A DNA stretch of 64,000 bases from Arthrobacter sp. C2. Lineage in GTDB: Bacteria; Actinomycetota; Actinomycetes; Actinomycetales; Micrococcaceae. The translations under genes were made by a program, and so were the position numbers. Shown here one piece after another: positions 27,911-36,885 of the stretch. The stretch covers positions 868,001 through 932,000 of the forward strand of contig CP042428.1 of NCBI GenBank assembly GCA_024207135.1. The letters are read 5' to 3'. Under the pieces are notes generated by a model. It searched no databases, was not told the origin of the DNA, and worked only from the letters and a program-made list of their open reading frames with translations. Within the stretch, counting starts at the first letter, position 1, and each line of letters starts with the position of its first letter.

Positions 27911-28032
27911 AGCAAACAAGTCTAGTCGCTTTTGGGCTGCAGCTTGACACCAGGCAGGCGGGGAAACGCCATCTCCTGGTTGGCGGCGTAGCGGAGTCAG
28001 GGGAAAGGCCACGTGAAGACTAAGCTGGATCG

Positions 28033-28821
28033 GTGCTGATTCTGCTTCCGCCCTCCGAGGGCAAACAACCTGCCGGGAACGGCTCCCCGTTCAACCCCGA
28101 CGAGCTGCAGTTCCCCGAACTGAACCCGCACCGCCATGAGCTGTTGAAGGCACTGGCAGAGGTGTCGGGTGCCGAAAACGCGCTCGAGGTGCTCGGCGTG
28201 GGCAAGTCGTTGGTCGCCGAGGTGACACGCAACATCGAGTTGCACACCGAGCCGGCGGCCGCAGCCCACACGGTATACACCGGTGTGCTGTTCGAAGCCT
28301 TGGGCTATGAGCGGCTCGATGCCGCGGCCCGGGCACGTGCGGATTCCAGCATCCTGGTGATTTCCGCGCTCTGGGGGGCCGTTGGATTTGCCGACCGGAT
28401 TCCGGCCTACCGGCTGTCGATGTCCGTGAAGCTGCCCGAGATCGGGAAGCTGGCCAGCTGGTGGAAGCCGAAGTTGGCTCCGGTGCTCCAGGAGCGGGCC
28501 GGCGATTCGCTGGTGGTTGATTGCCGCTCCAGCACCTATGCCGCCGCCTGGGTTCCGCCGGCGGCCAACACCGTCAGCGTCTCGGTGTTCCAGCTGCGCG
28601 GCGGGGTGCGCAAGGTCGTGTCCCACTTTGCCAAGCACACCCGCGGGGAGTTGGCCTCGCACCTGCTCACCCGCGGCACCGAGGTGACCACCCCGGAGGA
28701 ATTGCTGGCCGCCGCCTGCGAACGCTGGGAAGCGGAACTGGTGCCCGGCACCGCACGCAAGGCGCACCAGCTGAACATCATCCTGCCCGAAGACCACGCC
28801 TTCAGGGCAGTCGGCGACTAG
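28033..28821 (+). CDS. yaaA: YaaA family peroxide-stress protein
   Basis: 262 aa from a GTG. DUF328/YaaA family, cytosolic proteins that lower free iron under peroxide stress in E. coli. The family signatures are clear: MLILLPPSEGK at the start, the PAYRLSM segment near residue 125 and NTVSVSVFQLRGGVRKVVSHFAKHTRGELA near 180. Its stop codon overlaps the convergent VOC gene's stop by four bases. Confidence 0.88.
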   Translation: MLILLPPSEGKQPAGNGSPFNPDELQFPELNPHRHELLKALAEVSGAENALEVLGVGKSLVAEVTRNIELHTEPAAAAHTVYTGVLFEALGYERLDAAARARADSSILVISALWGAVGFADRIPAYRLSMSVKLPEIGKLASWWKPKLAPVLQERAGDSLVVDCRSSTYAAAWVPPAANTVSVSVFQLRGGVRKVVSHFAKHTRGELASHLLTRGTEVTTPEELLAAACERWEAELVPGTARKAHQLNIILPEDHAFRAVGD

Positions 28822-29318
28822 CTCGCCGGATTGCCGCCGGCGGCAGCAGGTTCGGCGCCCCGGGGTCCGTCATTGACCGGCGCCTCGGCAACCAACTCGA
28901 TTTCAAACCCGGCCGGGTCCTCCAGGTAGGACGCGTAGTGTGCCGGACCACCGGCATGCGGGTGGGTCTCGGCAAAGAGCAGCGCAAAGCCGCGGGACAG
29001 CGCCTGCGCGGTGAGTTCGTCGACCCTGCGGCGCGATCCGGCGGCGAAGGCCAGGTGGTTGACGCCCGGCGCCTTCCGTCGATGGGGTTCTTCGAGCACG
29101 TCGGGACCCGATTCCAGCACGATGTAGTCATGCGCCCCGACATAGCTGGTTCCGTCCTTCCAGGAGTCCCCCGGCGTGTAGCCAATTTCCTCGAAGAGCC
29201 AGCCGAGCGTGGCCCGGGACGCAGCAAGGTCGCGGACCCAGATCTCCGTGTGGTGCAGCCGACCGGAACGAGGCGAAATCACCGAGTCCTGGGCCGCGTG
29301 GGTGCCTACGCTCCCCAT
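28818..29318 (-). CDS. VOC (glyoxalase/dioxygenase superfamily) protein
   Basis: 166 aa. Single VOC domain with two beta-alpha-beta-beta-beta units: RLHHTEIWVRDLAASRATLGWLF (His metal ligand) at ~20-42, VNHLAFAAGS at ~86 and a C-terminal YLEDPAGFEIELVA, which carries the Glu ligand. Substrate unknown. It overlaps the upstream coiled-coil gene on the same strand by 13 nt, so both are translated from one transcript, and it converges with yaaA. Confidence 0.85.
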   Translation of the reverse strand: MGSVGTHAAQDSVISPRSGRLHHTEIWVRDLAASRATLGWLFEEIGYTPGDSWKDGTSYVGAHDYIVLESGPDVLEEPHRRKAPGVNHLAFAAGSRRRVDELTAQALSRGFALLFAETHPHAGGPAHYASYLEDPAGFEIELVAEAPVNDGPRGAEPAAAGGNPAS

Positions 29319-30046
29319 TCGTCGCTGCGCACCAGGATGGCGCCGGTGTCGGGGCAGAAGACCAGTTCGTCGGCCGGTGCCGCCTTGATCTCGCCCAGGT
29401 CGCCCGCGGACAACGCGATGCCGCTGGCCTCGGAGGTGCCGTGGAAGAGGCGGGCCGCACCGATACCGTTGCGGGTGCGCAGCCGCTCGTAGATGGTGAT
29501 GAGTGCCTCGTCGAAGGTGGCCACCAACGTGGCTCGGGCCGCCCGGGATTCGGCAAGCTGGTCTTGCAGCGCGGCAACGGCGGCATCGCGGCGGGCCAGG
29601 TGTTCCGCATGTTCGCCGGTGCGGGTGGCGGTGAGGGATTGGGCCTGCGCTGCCCGCTCCTGCACGTCCTCGAGAGCGGACATGAGCTCAAGCTGGGTGT
29701 CTTCAAGCTCGTTGCGGCGGGCGGTGAGCGAGTCGATCTCGTGGGACAGCGCCATCAAGTCCTGGTGCGTGCCTGCCCCGGCATCGATGCGCTTCTGGTC
29801 CTTCCCGATGTGGGCCACGACCTTTTCGACGGCCCGCTCGGATTCCTTCAGTGCCGCGGCCGCGGCGTCGACCTCGAGCTGCACCTCGGACTGCGCTGCG
29901 CGGGCTTCGGCGAGGGCGGCTTGGGCTGCGGCCAGCTGTGCGTCGGCGGTGGCCTCGGCGATCTGTCGGGTGAGCTTGGTGGCCTGCGAGTCGAGCGCCG
30001 CCACGTCCAAGAGTCGAAGCTGTTCCGCCGGTGCTGCCTTTGCCAT
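29306..30046 (-). CDS. Coiled-coil protein with degenerate C4 zinc ribbon
   Basis: 246 aa. Two-part protein of the actinobacterial zf-RING_7 / CT398 type: a long antiparallel coiled coil (residues ~10-180, Ala/Glu/Arg heptads) and a C-terminal zinc-ribbon segment (SAGDLGEIKAAPADELVFCPDTGAILVR). The usual four Cys are not there: the first pair is replaced (HGTSEASG instead of CxxC) and only one Cys of the second pair remains (FCPDTG). The zinc site is therefore lost or different. Family members usually sit next to the Nif3-like gene; here a DUF222-HNH gene separates them by about 2 kb. Confidence 0.82.
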   Translation of the reverse strand: MAKAAPAEQLRLLDVAALDSQATKLTRQIAEATADAQLAAAQAALAEARAAQSEVQLEVDAAAAALKESERAVEKVVAHIGKDQKRIDAGAGTHQDLMALSHEIDSLTARRNELEDTQLELMSALEDVQERAAQAQSLTATRTGEHAEHLARRDAAVAALQDQLAESRAARATLVATFDEALITIYERLRTRNGIGAARLFHGTSEASGIALSAGDLGEIKAAPADELVFCPDTGAILVRSDEWGA

Positions 30047-30271
30047 GGTGTCCTCCGCTGTGCGCGCTGTGGCGCTGCCGTTCCTGGTGAGCCGTGGCGA
30101 TCAGTGACCGCCTAGGCCCAACCCTAGTCAGTCCGGGTACGTCGTGGTGATTGTGACCCGCCGGTATCTGCGGAAGGCGCACGTTCCTGCCCGGACGTGG
30201 GCCGCGAGGCGGGCGCGGAGAGCCGGTGGCACGGCGTTGGGGCAAGGCCGTTGCCTGGGCGGGAGTCGGTT

Positions 30272-32050
30272 TCAGGCGGCTGCGGCTTCGGGGTGGAAGA
30301 CCCAGTTCCGCCGGGGTCTTTGAAGCGGGTCGCGTGACTTGGGCAGCACGACGAGCGGGATTCCGTCGACGTCCCGGATGCTGAAGTGTCCCGCGTGAAA
30401 GGCTGTGTGGCACCGGATGCAGAGCAACAGCCCGGAGCTCACGTTGGTCTCTCCCCCTTCGGAGAAGGGCTTAATGTGGTGGACCTCGGTGCGGTGCACG
30501 GGCATGGAACAGCCGGGGTTGGCGCAGCCGCGATCGCGGGCGGCGATGGCGCGCTTCTGGCCCTTGGTGAAGAAACGCTTGCGCCGGCCCAGGTCCAGGG
30601 GCTGGCTTTCCCCGCCCACGACCACCGGTGTGATCCCGGCGTTGCAGGCCATGCGGCGGGCCGAAGCGGCTGAGATGTACTGGCCGTGGCTGGTGAACCC
30701 GGCGGCTTCCAAGGCCCCGGTGAGCGCGGCGTAATCGATCATGACCAACAATTCGATGCGGGAGTTCAAGGGCATCCCGGGATCCGCGGCGGCGGGGTCC
30801 ATCCAGGCGCGAAGTGCCTCGAACAGGGCGGTGGAGAGGCGTCGGGCGCGGCGCCTGGCGTTGGCCTCGTCGCGGGTCTCGCCGGGGTACAGGTCGTTGT
30901 CGGGAAGCCCGTAGGGGTTGGCGCAGGGCAGTGGCTTGCCCACGTCGTTGAATCCCGCACGCGGGCGCTGCCCGGCGGGAGTGTCCGGGTTGGCGGCCCA
31001 GTCGGGAATCGGCAGGGCGTCATCGACGCGTTCGATGGCCTCGGCGGCGCCGACAGTGCCCTGGAGTCCCGAATCCCCACGCAGCGTCGGTGCGGAAGCG
31101 GGTTCCGGGGCGGTTTGGGTGCCGGAGTCGGTGCGCGGATTGTTCAGGTCGTCGGCCAAGGTGCAAAGGAACTCGTGCCCCTCGGCGTCGGTGGTCAGCT
31201 CCCAAAGGTGCCCGGCGGGCCGGAGGCCACGGTAGCGCAACCCCTCGAACCGGGCCATTGCGGCCTCCTGCCGTTGAATGCTGGTGTGTCCAAGATCGAC
31301 GGCCGCCTGCTTGAGGAACTTGCCGACGGCTGCCTCGTCGGCGGTGTGCAGGGCGCGGGCAACCTGTGCCTCCAGGGCGGCCCGTGCCGCGTCCGGGTCC
31401 GGTTGCGCCTCCAAGACCGGTTCCAGGGCGGCCAGCTTCGCCGCGGCGTTGGCCAGGGATTTCGGATCCGAGGAGCCGCCGACCAGCTGCCGGCCCAGGT
31501 TCGGGAAGGCCGGCGGGCGCGTGGTGCCGTCCGGGCCGGGGTGCTCCATGAGGCGGGCGTGGGTGCGGACACGGTGGGCGGCCTGGAAATAGCTCAGGTG
31601 CAGCTGGTTCTTGAGGAACTCCGCGGTGTCGCGGTGCAGGGGCTTGCGGTCGGGTCCGGTCACTGCATCCGCCGGCAACCCAACGGCACCGCTGGCGAAG
31701 CCGACCGGGTCTTCGAGCGCCGCGTTGGTTTGGGCCAGGGGTGCCTCGGTGAGGGTGTGGACCTCGGCGGCCTCGCAGGCGCCTGCGGCCAACAGCTGCC
31801 CGTAGGACCCGGTGCGGAACAGGCCCTCGGCCACACGCGCCAGTGCCGCGGCCCGGACCGGGGATCCGGCCGTGGAGGCGGCCGCCTCCTCCAGCACGCG
31901 GCGGGCGGCCAGGTCCACGATGGTGAGCAGCCGCAGCGGATCGACGGGGGTGCCGGGCCCGGAATCTTTTCCGGTGCCCGCCCCCAGGGCCCCGCCGAGT
32001 GCGGCGAGGGCCGTGTCGATGATGCCGGCCGGTGAGTCCATGGGATCCAT
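30272..32050 (-). CDS. DUF222 HNH endonuclease
   Basis: 592 aa from an ATG with GGGGGAG upstream. DUF222 (13E12-type) repeat-family protein: the long helical DUF222 region (~90-400, including SYFQAAHRVRTHARLM and QRQEAAMARFEGLRYRG) is followed by the C-terminal HNH nuclease. The HNH part is intact: RDRGCANPGCSMPVHRTEVHHIKPFSEGGETNVSSGLLLCIRCHTAFHAGH, with CxxxxC, HH and CxxCH. Members are often present in multiple dispersed copies in actinobacterial genomes. It interrupts the usual pairing of the zinc-ribbon gene with nif3. Confidence 0.9.
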   Translation of the reverse strand: MDPMDSPAGIIDTALAALGGALGAGTGKDSGPGTPVDPLRLLTIVDLAARRVLEEAAASTAGSPVRAAALARVAEGLFRTGSYGQLLAAGACEAAEVHTLTEAPLAQTNAALEDPVGFASGAVGLPADAVTGPDRKPLHRDTAEFLKNQLHLSYFQAAHRVRTHARLMEHPGPDGTTRPPAFPNLGRQLVGGSSDPKSLANAAAKLAALEPVLEAQPDPDAARAALEAQVARALHTADEAAVGKFLKQAAVDLGHTSIQRQEAAMARFEGLRYRGLRPAGHLWELTTDAEGHEFLCTLADDLNNPRTDSGTQTAPEPASAPTLRGDSGLQGTVGAAEAIERVDDALPIPDWAANPDTPAGQRPRAGFNDVGKPLPCANPYGLPDNDLYPGETRDEANARRRARRLSTALFEALRAWMDPAAADPGMPLNSRIELLVMIDYAALTGALEAAGFTSHGQYISAASARRMACNAGITPVVVGGESQPLDLGRRKRFFTKGQKRAIAARDRGCANPGCSMPVHRTEVHHIKPFSEGGETNVSSGLLLCIRCHTAFHAGHFSIRDVDGIPLVVLPKSRDPLQRPRRNWVFHPEAAAA

Positions 32051-32230
32051 CGTGCTCCCCCGCCTCTGCGCCCGCCACCACCTGCGGCAAATCTGTGGAT
32101 AACCGGCGAAGGCCGTCCAATCGGCAGGGAACGGCGCGGACGTAAAAGATGCGGTGCGCTCTCCCCTGCGCCCGGGTGGTCCGGGCGGGGAGCGCGCACC
32201 GCATCGAGGCCGGTGGGCCGGGAAAGTCGG

Positions 32231-33325
32231 TTAAGGCGTCAGGATGAAATCCCAGGGGTCGGTGTTGATGGCCGAGACCCCGATCTCCACGTCGTGCCCC
32301 AAATCATGCAGCACGTTCTTCAGCGCGTCGGCGGCGGAGGGCAGCCAGAGCCACTCCGAGGCGAAGTGCGAGACATCGATCAGGTACGGCTTGCCGTTCA
32401 GCGCGGCCTCGCGGGCCTCGGAGGCCGGATGGTGGCGCAGGTCGGCGGTGACATACACGTCCGCCTCGGAGGCGCGGACCGCGTCGAAGAGCGAATCCCC
32501 GGCCCCGCCGCAGACCGCGACCTTGCGCACGATCCCGGCGCGTTCCCCGGCCACGCGCACTCCCCCGGCCACCGCCGGCATCGCGGAGTAGACGCGGGAG
32601 GCGAACTCGTGCAGCTGCATCGGCTCGGGCAGCATGCCGACCCGGCCTATCCCTTCCTCGGGCAGCCCGTCCCTGGAGGGCGCCAGCGGCTGGGTTTCGG
32701 TGAGCCCGAAGATGTCCGCCAGCACGTCGGAGACCCCGCCGATCGCCGAGTCGGCGTTGGTGTGGGCGGTGACCAGGGCGCAGCCGGATTCGATGAGCAG
32801 GTGCACGGCCTCGCCTTTGAACCCGTTGGCGGCCACGGAGTTGACGGGCTTGAGCAGCAGCGGGTGGTGGGTGATCAACAGGTCAGTGCCGCGGGCCACC
32901 GCATCGGCCACGACTTCCAGGGTGGGGTCCACGGCGAACATGATGCGCTTGACGGGCCGCTCGGGGCGCCCGACGACTGGTCCCACCGAGTCCCAGGGCT
33001 CGGCCAGCGACGCGGGCCAGAGTTCCTCGACGGCGACGAGCACCTGTCCGAGCGTTGGGGTGGACAGTGGCGCTTCGTCGTCGGCCGGTGCCGGATCGGG
33101 CGCCTCGGGGTCCGGGCCCGGGGCCGCGGTGTCCTGTCCCTGCTGCGCGACGGGGACCTCGGCGGTGCCCGGTCCGGGGTTGGGTTCCGTTGCCGTGGCG
33201 CTGCCGGCAGCGCCGGTCCCCTCGGGGTCCGCAGCCATGTTTGCGGTGTCGGCGGATGCTGGCTGGGCCGAATCGGACCCGGAGACGATACGCATGCCGT
33301 GCGGCTGCTGCTTGTTGCTCTGCAT
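32231..33325 (-). CDS. Nif3-like dinuclear metal centre protein
   Basis: 364 aa from an ATG (MQSNKQQPHG); a start 20 codons earlier is open. Nif3/YbgI/DUF34 family: the core begins near LGQVLVAVEELWPASLAEPWDSVG, with metal-ligand motifs LLITHHPLLLKP (HH) around residue 170, ALVTAHTNAD (H) ~205, YVTADLRHHPASEA (HH), and SHFASEWLW near 330. Preceded by a disordered, Pro/Ala/Asp-rich tail of about 85 residues that is not part of the fold. Function unknown; proposed roles are metal-dependent hydrolysis or GTP-cyclohydrolase-like chemistry. Confidence 0.9.
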   Translation of the reverse strand: MQSNKQQPHGMRIVSGSDSAQPASADTANMAADPEGTGAAGSATATEPNPGPGTAEVPVAQQGQDTAAPGPDPEAPDPAPADDEAPLSTPTLGQVLVAVEELWPASLAEPWDSVGPVVGRPERPVKRIMFAVDPTLEVVADAVARGTDLLITHHPLLLKPVNSVAANGFKGEAVHLLIESGCALVTAHTNADSAIGGVSDVLADIFGLTETQPLAPSRDGLPEEGIGRVGMLPEPMQLHEFASRVYSAMPAVAGGVRVAGERAGIVRKVAVCGGAGDSLFDAVRASEADVYVTADLRHHPASEAREAALNGKPYLIDVSHFASEWLWLPSAADALKNVLHDLGHDVEIGVSAINTDPWDFILTP

Positions 33326-33421
33326 GCCTCTACCGTAACTGCCCCGGCCCCGAATGGACGCATGTGCGGCCCGGAAAATGCGCATCCGCGTGCCGCCGGG
33401 GGCCGCTGAAACGGCCCGGGA

Positions 33422-34069
33422 ATGAAATCCAGGTATCGGCGCTTGAACACAGATGTGAACGACTTCTCAATCTCCAGCACCCCCATCCGCTTCGCGCCCC
33501 GCACGCAGGGCCCCGACGGGCAGTTCCTGAGCACCTTTGTGCTGGCCGGGGGCTGCTTCTGGTGCCTGGACGCTGTCTACCAGCGCACCCGCGGGGTGTC
33601 CTCGGTCATCTCCGGCTACACCGGCGGATGGGATCCGGCGCCGCAGTACCGCACGGTATGCGGCGGCAATACCGGACACGCCGAGGCCGTTGCCGTAACA
33701 TTCGACCCCGCGGTGGTTCCGGACGACGTCATCCTGGACATGTTTTTCACGACCCACGACCCCACCACGCTGAACCGGCAGGGCTATGACGTGGGCACGC
33801 AATACCGCTCGGCAATGTTCCCGCTCGACGCCGCCCAGGAGGCCTTGTTCCGCGAAAGCGCGGGCAAGTTCGCGCAGCTCTACCCGGATCCGCTGGTGAC
33901 CTCCTTCGAGGAGCCGGCCGACTTCTTCGTGGCCGAGGGGATCCACCAGGACTACTACAACCGCTTCCCTTCCGAGGGCTACTGCCGCGTCATCATCGAC
34001 CCGAAGCTGGCCAAGGCGAGGAAATATTACGCAACATGGCTGGATGAGCCCGCCGCCGAGCGGTCCTGA
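33422..34069 (+). CDS. msrA: Peptide-methionine (S)-S-oxide reductase
   Basis: 215 aa from an ATG. A GTG eleven codons later (VNDFSISS) is an equally good start; the ribosome site is not decisive. Reduces methionine-S-sulfoxide in proteins. The catalytic GCFWCLDAVYQRTRGV motif is at ~44-60, with GYTGG ~66, GHAEAVAVTFDP ~85, THDPTTLNRQGYDVGTQYRS ~113 and HQDYYNRFPSEGYCRVII near 175 (a resolving Cys may be in SEGYC). Full length for the family. Confidence 0.92.
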   Translation: MKSRYRRLNTDVNDFSISSTPIRFAPRTQGPDGQFLSTFVLAGGCFWCLDAVYQRTRGVSSVISGYTGGWDPAPQYRTVCGGNTGHAEAVAVTFDPAVVPDDVILDMFFTTHDPTTLNRQGYDVGTQYRSAMFPLDAAQEALFRESAGKFAQLYPDPLVTSFEEPADFFVAEGIHQDYYNRFPSEGYCRVIIDPKLAKARKYYATWLDEPAAERS

Positions 34070-34168
34070 CTAGGCTTGTGGATCAAGGACACCGGCGCCT
34101 CGCAACGCCCCGGAGCCCAGCTGCACGCCATTATCCCGCACCGCTTGACCCCAAGGACAAAGGACACC

Positions 34169-35104
34169 ATGTCGAAGATCTACAACGACGTCACCGAAAT
34201 TGTTGGCCGCACCCCGCTGGTGGGCCTGAACCGACTGGGTGCCGGGCTGCCGGGCAAGATCGCGGTGAAGCTGGAATTCTACAACCCGGCCAACTCGGTC
34301 AAGGACCGCATCGGCGTGGCCATCGTTGACGCCGCCGAGGCCTCCGGGGACCTGCGCCCGGGCGGCACCATCGTCGAGGGCACCAGTGGCAACACCGGCA
34401 TCGCGCTGGCCATGGTGGGCGCGGCCCGCGGCTACAAGGTCGTGCTGACCATGCCCGAGACCATGAGCACCGAGCGCCGCGTGATGCTGCGCGCCTTCGG
34501 CGCCGAGATCGTGCTGACCCCGGGCTCCGAAGGCATGCGCGGCGCGGTGGAAAAGGCCAAGGAAATCGTCGCCACCACCGAGAACGCGATCTGGGCGCAG
34601 CAGTTCGCCAACGCCGCCAACCCGGATGTGCACGCGACCACCACCGGCCCGGAGATCTGGAACGACACCGCGGGCGAGATCGACATCTTCGTCGCCGGCA
34701 TCGGCACCGGCGGCACCATCACCGGCGCCGGGCGCTACCTCAAGGAGCAGAAGCCCGGCCTGCAGGTCGTCGCGGTGGAGCCGAAGGACTCGGCGATCCT
34801 CAACGGCGGCAAGCCCGGACCGCACAAGATCCAGGGCCTGGGCGCGAACTTCATCCCCGAGGTGCTGGACACCGAGCTGTACGACGAGGTGCTTGACGCG
34901 TCGATCGACGACTCGGTCGCCATCGCCCGCGCGCTGGGCACGCAGGAAGGCATCCTGGGCGGCATCTCCGGCGGCGCCGCCGTCTGGGGCGCCCTGGAAA
35001 TCGCCAAGCGCGAGGAAAACGCCGGCAAGCTCATCGTCGCCGTGATCCCGGACTTCGGCGAACGCTACATCTCCACGCTGCTCTTTGATGACATCCGTGG
35101 CTAA
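34169..35104 (+). CDS. cysK: Cysteine synthase (O-acetylserine sulfhydrylase)
   Basis: 311 aa from an ATG. PLP enzyme that makes L-cysteine from O-acetylserine and sulfide. PLP lysine in NSVKDRIGVA (~44), substrate-binding EGTSGNTGIALA (~69), Gly loop GTGGTITGAG (~175) and SGGAAVWGAL near 275. Length typical. It precedes cysE, whose product makes O-acetylserine, by 123 nt; both lie in the same direction, as in most actinobacteria. An inverted repeat CGGTGCCGG / CCGGCACCG lies in the gap at 35120-35163. Confidence 0.95.
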   Translation: MSKIYNDVTEIVGRTPLVGLNRLGAGLPGKIAVKLEFYNPANSVKDRIGVAIVDAAEASGDLRPGGTIVEGTSGNTGIALAMVGAARGYKVVLTMPETMSTERRVMLRAFGAEIVLTPGSEGMRGAVEKAKEIVATTENAIWAQQFANAANPDVHATTTGPEIWNDTAGEIDIFVAGIGTGGTITGAGRYLKEQKPGLQVVAVEPKDSAILNGGKPGPHKIQGLGANFIPEVLDTELYDEVLDASIDDSVAIARALGTQEGILGGISGGAAVWGALEIAKREENAGKLIVAVIPDFGERYISTLLFDDIRG

Positions 35105-35227
35105 GACAGCTGATCCATTCGGTGCCGGGGCCGGCTCGCGGGAAACCGCCGCCACCGGCACCGTTTCGGGTTTCACCCGCGGTGGGCCGGCGAAAAGCCG
35201 GAATGCCGCACGAACAAAGGCCAAGGT

Positions 35228-35812
35228 GTGAGATTCTTTTCCCGACTAGCCGAAGACCTGCGCGGGGCAAGTGCGCATGATCCCGCGGCACGCGGCAAGA
35301 CCGAAAACTTCCTGGCCTACTCCGGCCTGCATGCGATCTGGATCCACCGGCTGACGCACCGGCTCTGGCAGAACCCGAAGACGCGCTTTCCGGCCCGGCT
35401 GATTTCACAGGCCGGCCGGTTCCTGACGGGGATCGAGATCCACCCCGGGGCCACCATCGGCCGGCGCTTCTTCATCGACCACGGCATGGGCGTGGTGATC
35501 GGGGAGACCGCCGAGATCGGCGACGACGTGATGATCTACCACGGGGTGACCCTGGGCGGGCGCTCGCTGGCGAAGGTCAAGCGCCACCCGACCATCGGGG
35601 ACCGCGTGGTCATCGGCGCCGGCGCGAAGGTGCTGGGCCCGATCGTGATCGGCGCGGACTCGGCCATCGGCGCCAACGCCGTGGTGGTCAAGGACGCCCC
35701 GGCGGACTCGATCATCACCGGGATCCCGGCGAAGAACCGTCCGCGCACCGCCGAGGAGCACGCACCCGCGGTGGACCCGGCCGAGTACATCGACCCGGCC
35801 ATGTGGATCTAG
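35228..35812 (+). CDS. cysE: Serine O-acetyltransferase
   Basis: 194 aa from a GTG. Left-handed beta-helix (hexapeptide) acetyltransferase making O-acetylserine for CysK. Conserved: [14 protein letters not shown] near residue 35, then [47 protein letters not shown] (acetyl-CoA and serine sites including the His/Asp in IDHGMG) and the repeat region with [16 protein letters not shown]. The C-terminus is typical of the type that binds CysK less tightly. Strong terminator after the gene. Confidence 0.93.
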   Translation: MRFFSRLAEDLRGASAHDPAARGKTENFLAYSGLHAIWIHRLTHRLWQNPKTRFPARLISQAGRFLTGIEIHPGATIGRRFFIDHGMGVVIGETAEIGDDVMIYHGVTLGGRSLAKVKRHPTIGDRVVIGAGAKVLGPIVIGADSAIGANAVVVKDAPADSIITGIPAKNRPRTAEEHAPAVDPAEYIDPAMWI

Positions 35813-35845
35813 CTCCACCCCGGTACCCCCGGCAGCAACTCCCGC

Positions 35846-35893
35846 ACGGCGGGCGGAACATTCCCTCACCAGGGAACCTGTTCCGCCCGCCGT
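35846..35893 (+). terminator. Terminator of the cysK-cysE transcript
   Basis: Perfect 15-bp inverted repeat ACGGCGGGCGGAACA and its complement, with inner TTCCCT / AGGGAA. Stops 34 nt after cysE. The right flank has no long T-run. Confidence 0.75.
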
Positions 35894-36480
35894 GTGCGTT
35901 AATCGACGGGTCGCGCCTTGGGCTTGAGCCGGGACGAGGCCAATGATGAACAGCCCGTTCGAACCGATGGGTTCAGGCACTTGGTGGACGCCGGGAAGGC
36001 ACGGCGCGAAGCGTGACGGAAGTGATGCACGCCGCGTTCCTCGGGGCCCTGGGCCGAGACGGGCCGGTGCCAGATGATGCGGCTTGCTTCCGGTGCCCGT
36101 ACCGGGTCCGGAACCGAGAGCCCGCCACTGGTCCGCTCGGGCATTGGTGAGTCTTCGAACTCGGCGATCGAGCCGGCGATCCGGAAGAACGCCGCCCCGG
36201 TGCGGTGACGATGCCATGGTCCAGGACCACGAAGTCCACGCCTCACTCCTGCGGTGTCTTGGACCGGTCGATGAGGTTTTCCAACGCGCGGCCGGGCCCG
36301 TCCGGCCGGGTAACGGCGCGCTGGTCGCCGGGCCGGACGGCCGAGAGCGGAACTTTGTCGGGTTCGGGCCTACAGGCGGGTGTTCCCGATGCGCCGCCGA
36401 GGAACATCTGTCCGCACCCGGACGCGGGCAGGGCGTCGTGTTGGGTCTCGGGATGTTGATCGCGTCCTGAGATACGGGGT
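35894..36480. other. Decayed coding region with frameshifted fragments
   Basis: 587 nt with no single intact gene. On the minus strand a GTG at 36239 with GGAG upstream begins MDFVVLDHGIVTAPG, but continuation is only possible after switching to another frame (AAFFRIAGSIAEFEDSPMPERTSGG), which then runs to 35899. A second minus-strand fragment ends at 36243. I do not recognise the protein; it looks like a degraded gene rather than chance ORFs because the two parts fit end to end. It continues the decay seen in the VOC gene just to the right. Confidence 0.35.
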
Positions 36481-36860
36481 CTAGTTGGTGTGTGGCTCGG
36501 CGTCCGTGACGTGGATGGAGAAGTTCCAGGGGCCCTCGAAGGACAGCATCCGGCCGTCTTGGCGCGTGCTGATCCGGTGGTCCTTGAGTCGGGATTGAAG
36601 GGCTTCCAGGTCATCGACGGTGTGAACGTCGATGTCGACCCGGCCGCGTCCGAGGGAAGCGGCCCGCGCTTCGGCTCCCAGGCTGTTGCAGGTGTTCATG
36701 CCGATGTGGTGCTGGTAGCTCCTGATTGATAGGAACCGGGCGACGTCCATCTCCCCGGTGACTTCGATGCCGAGGATCCCTGGGTAGAAGCGGAGGTCCG
36801 TGCCAAATAGCGTCCACCTGCAGGTGTACGTGCCCAAGGGCTAGCCTTCCGCTGCCGCAT
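36481..36860 (-). pseudogene. 5'-truncated, frameshifted VOC protein
   Basis: The C-terminal half of a VOC-family dioxygenase-like protein is readable: LRFYPGILGIEVTGEMDVARFLSI, YQHHIGMNTCNSLG and the final VDIDVHTVDDLEALQSRLK with FEGPWNFSIHVT. This matches the second domain of catechol-2,3-dioxygenase-like proteins. The domain start LGHVHLQV is in another reading frame immediately upstream (frameshift at about 36805-36815), and the N-terminal domain is absent: the HxlR gene's stop lies 26 nt further on. It looks like a relic of the HxlR/VOC pair. Confidence 0.65.
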
Positions 36861-36885
36861 TGGCCGGTGCCCCACATAGGTGTCG

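Noticed and set aside
27659-27925. 88-aa plus-strand ORF starting MSEQPSSLSDLAPGGVYQ
   Set aside because: Lies on the antisense strand of the RNase P RNA gene; its residues are translations of the structured RNA.
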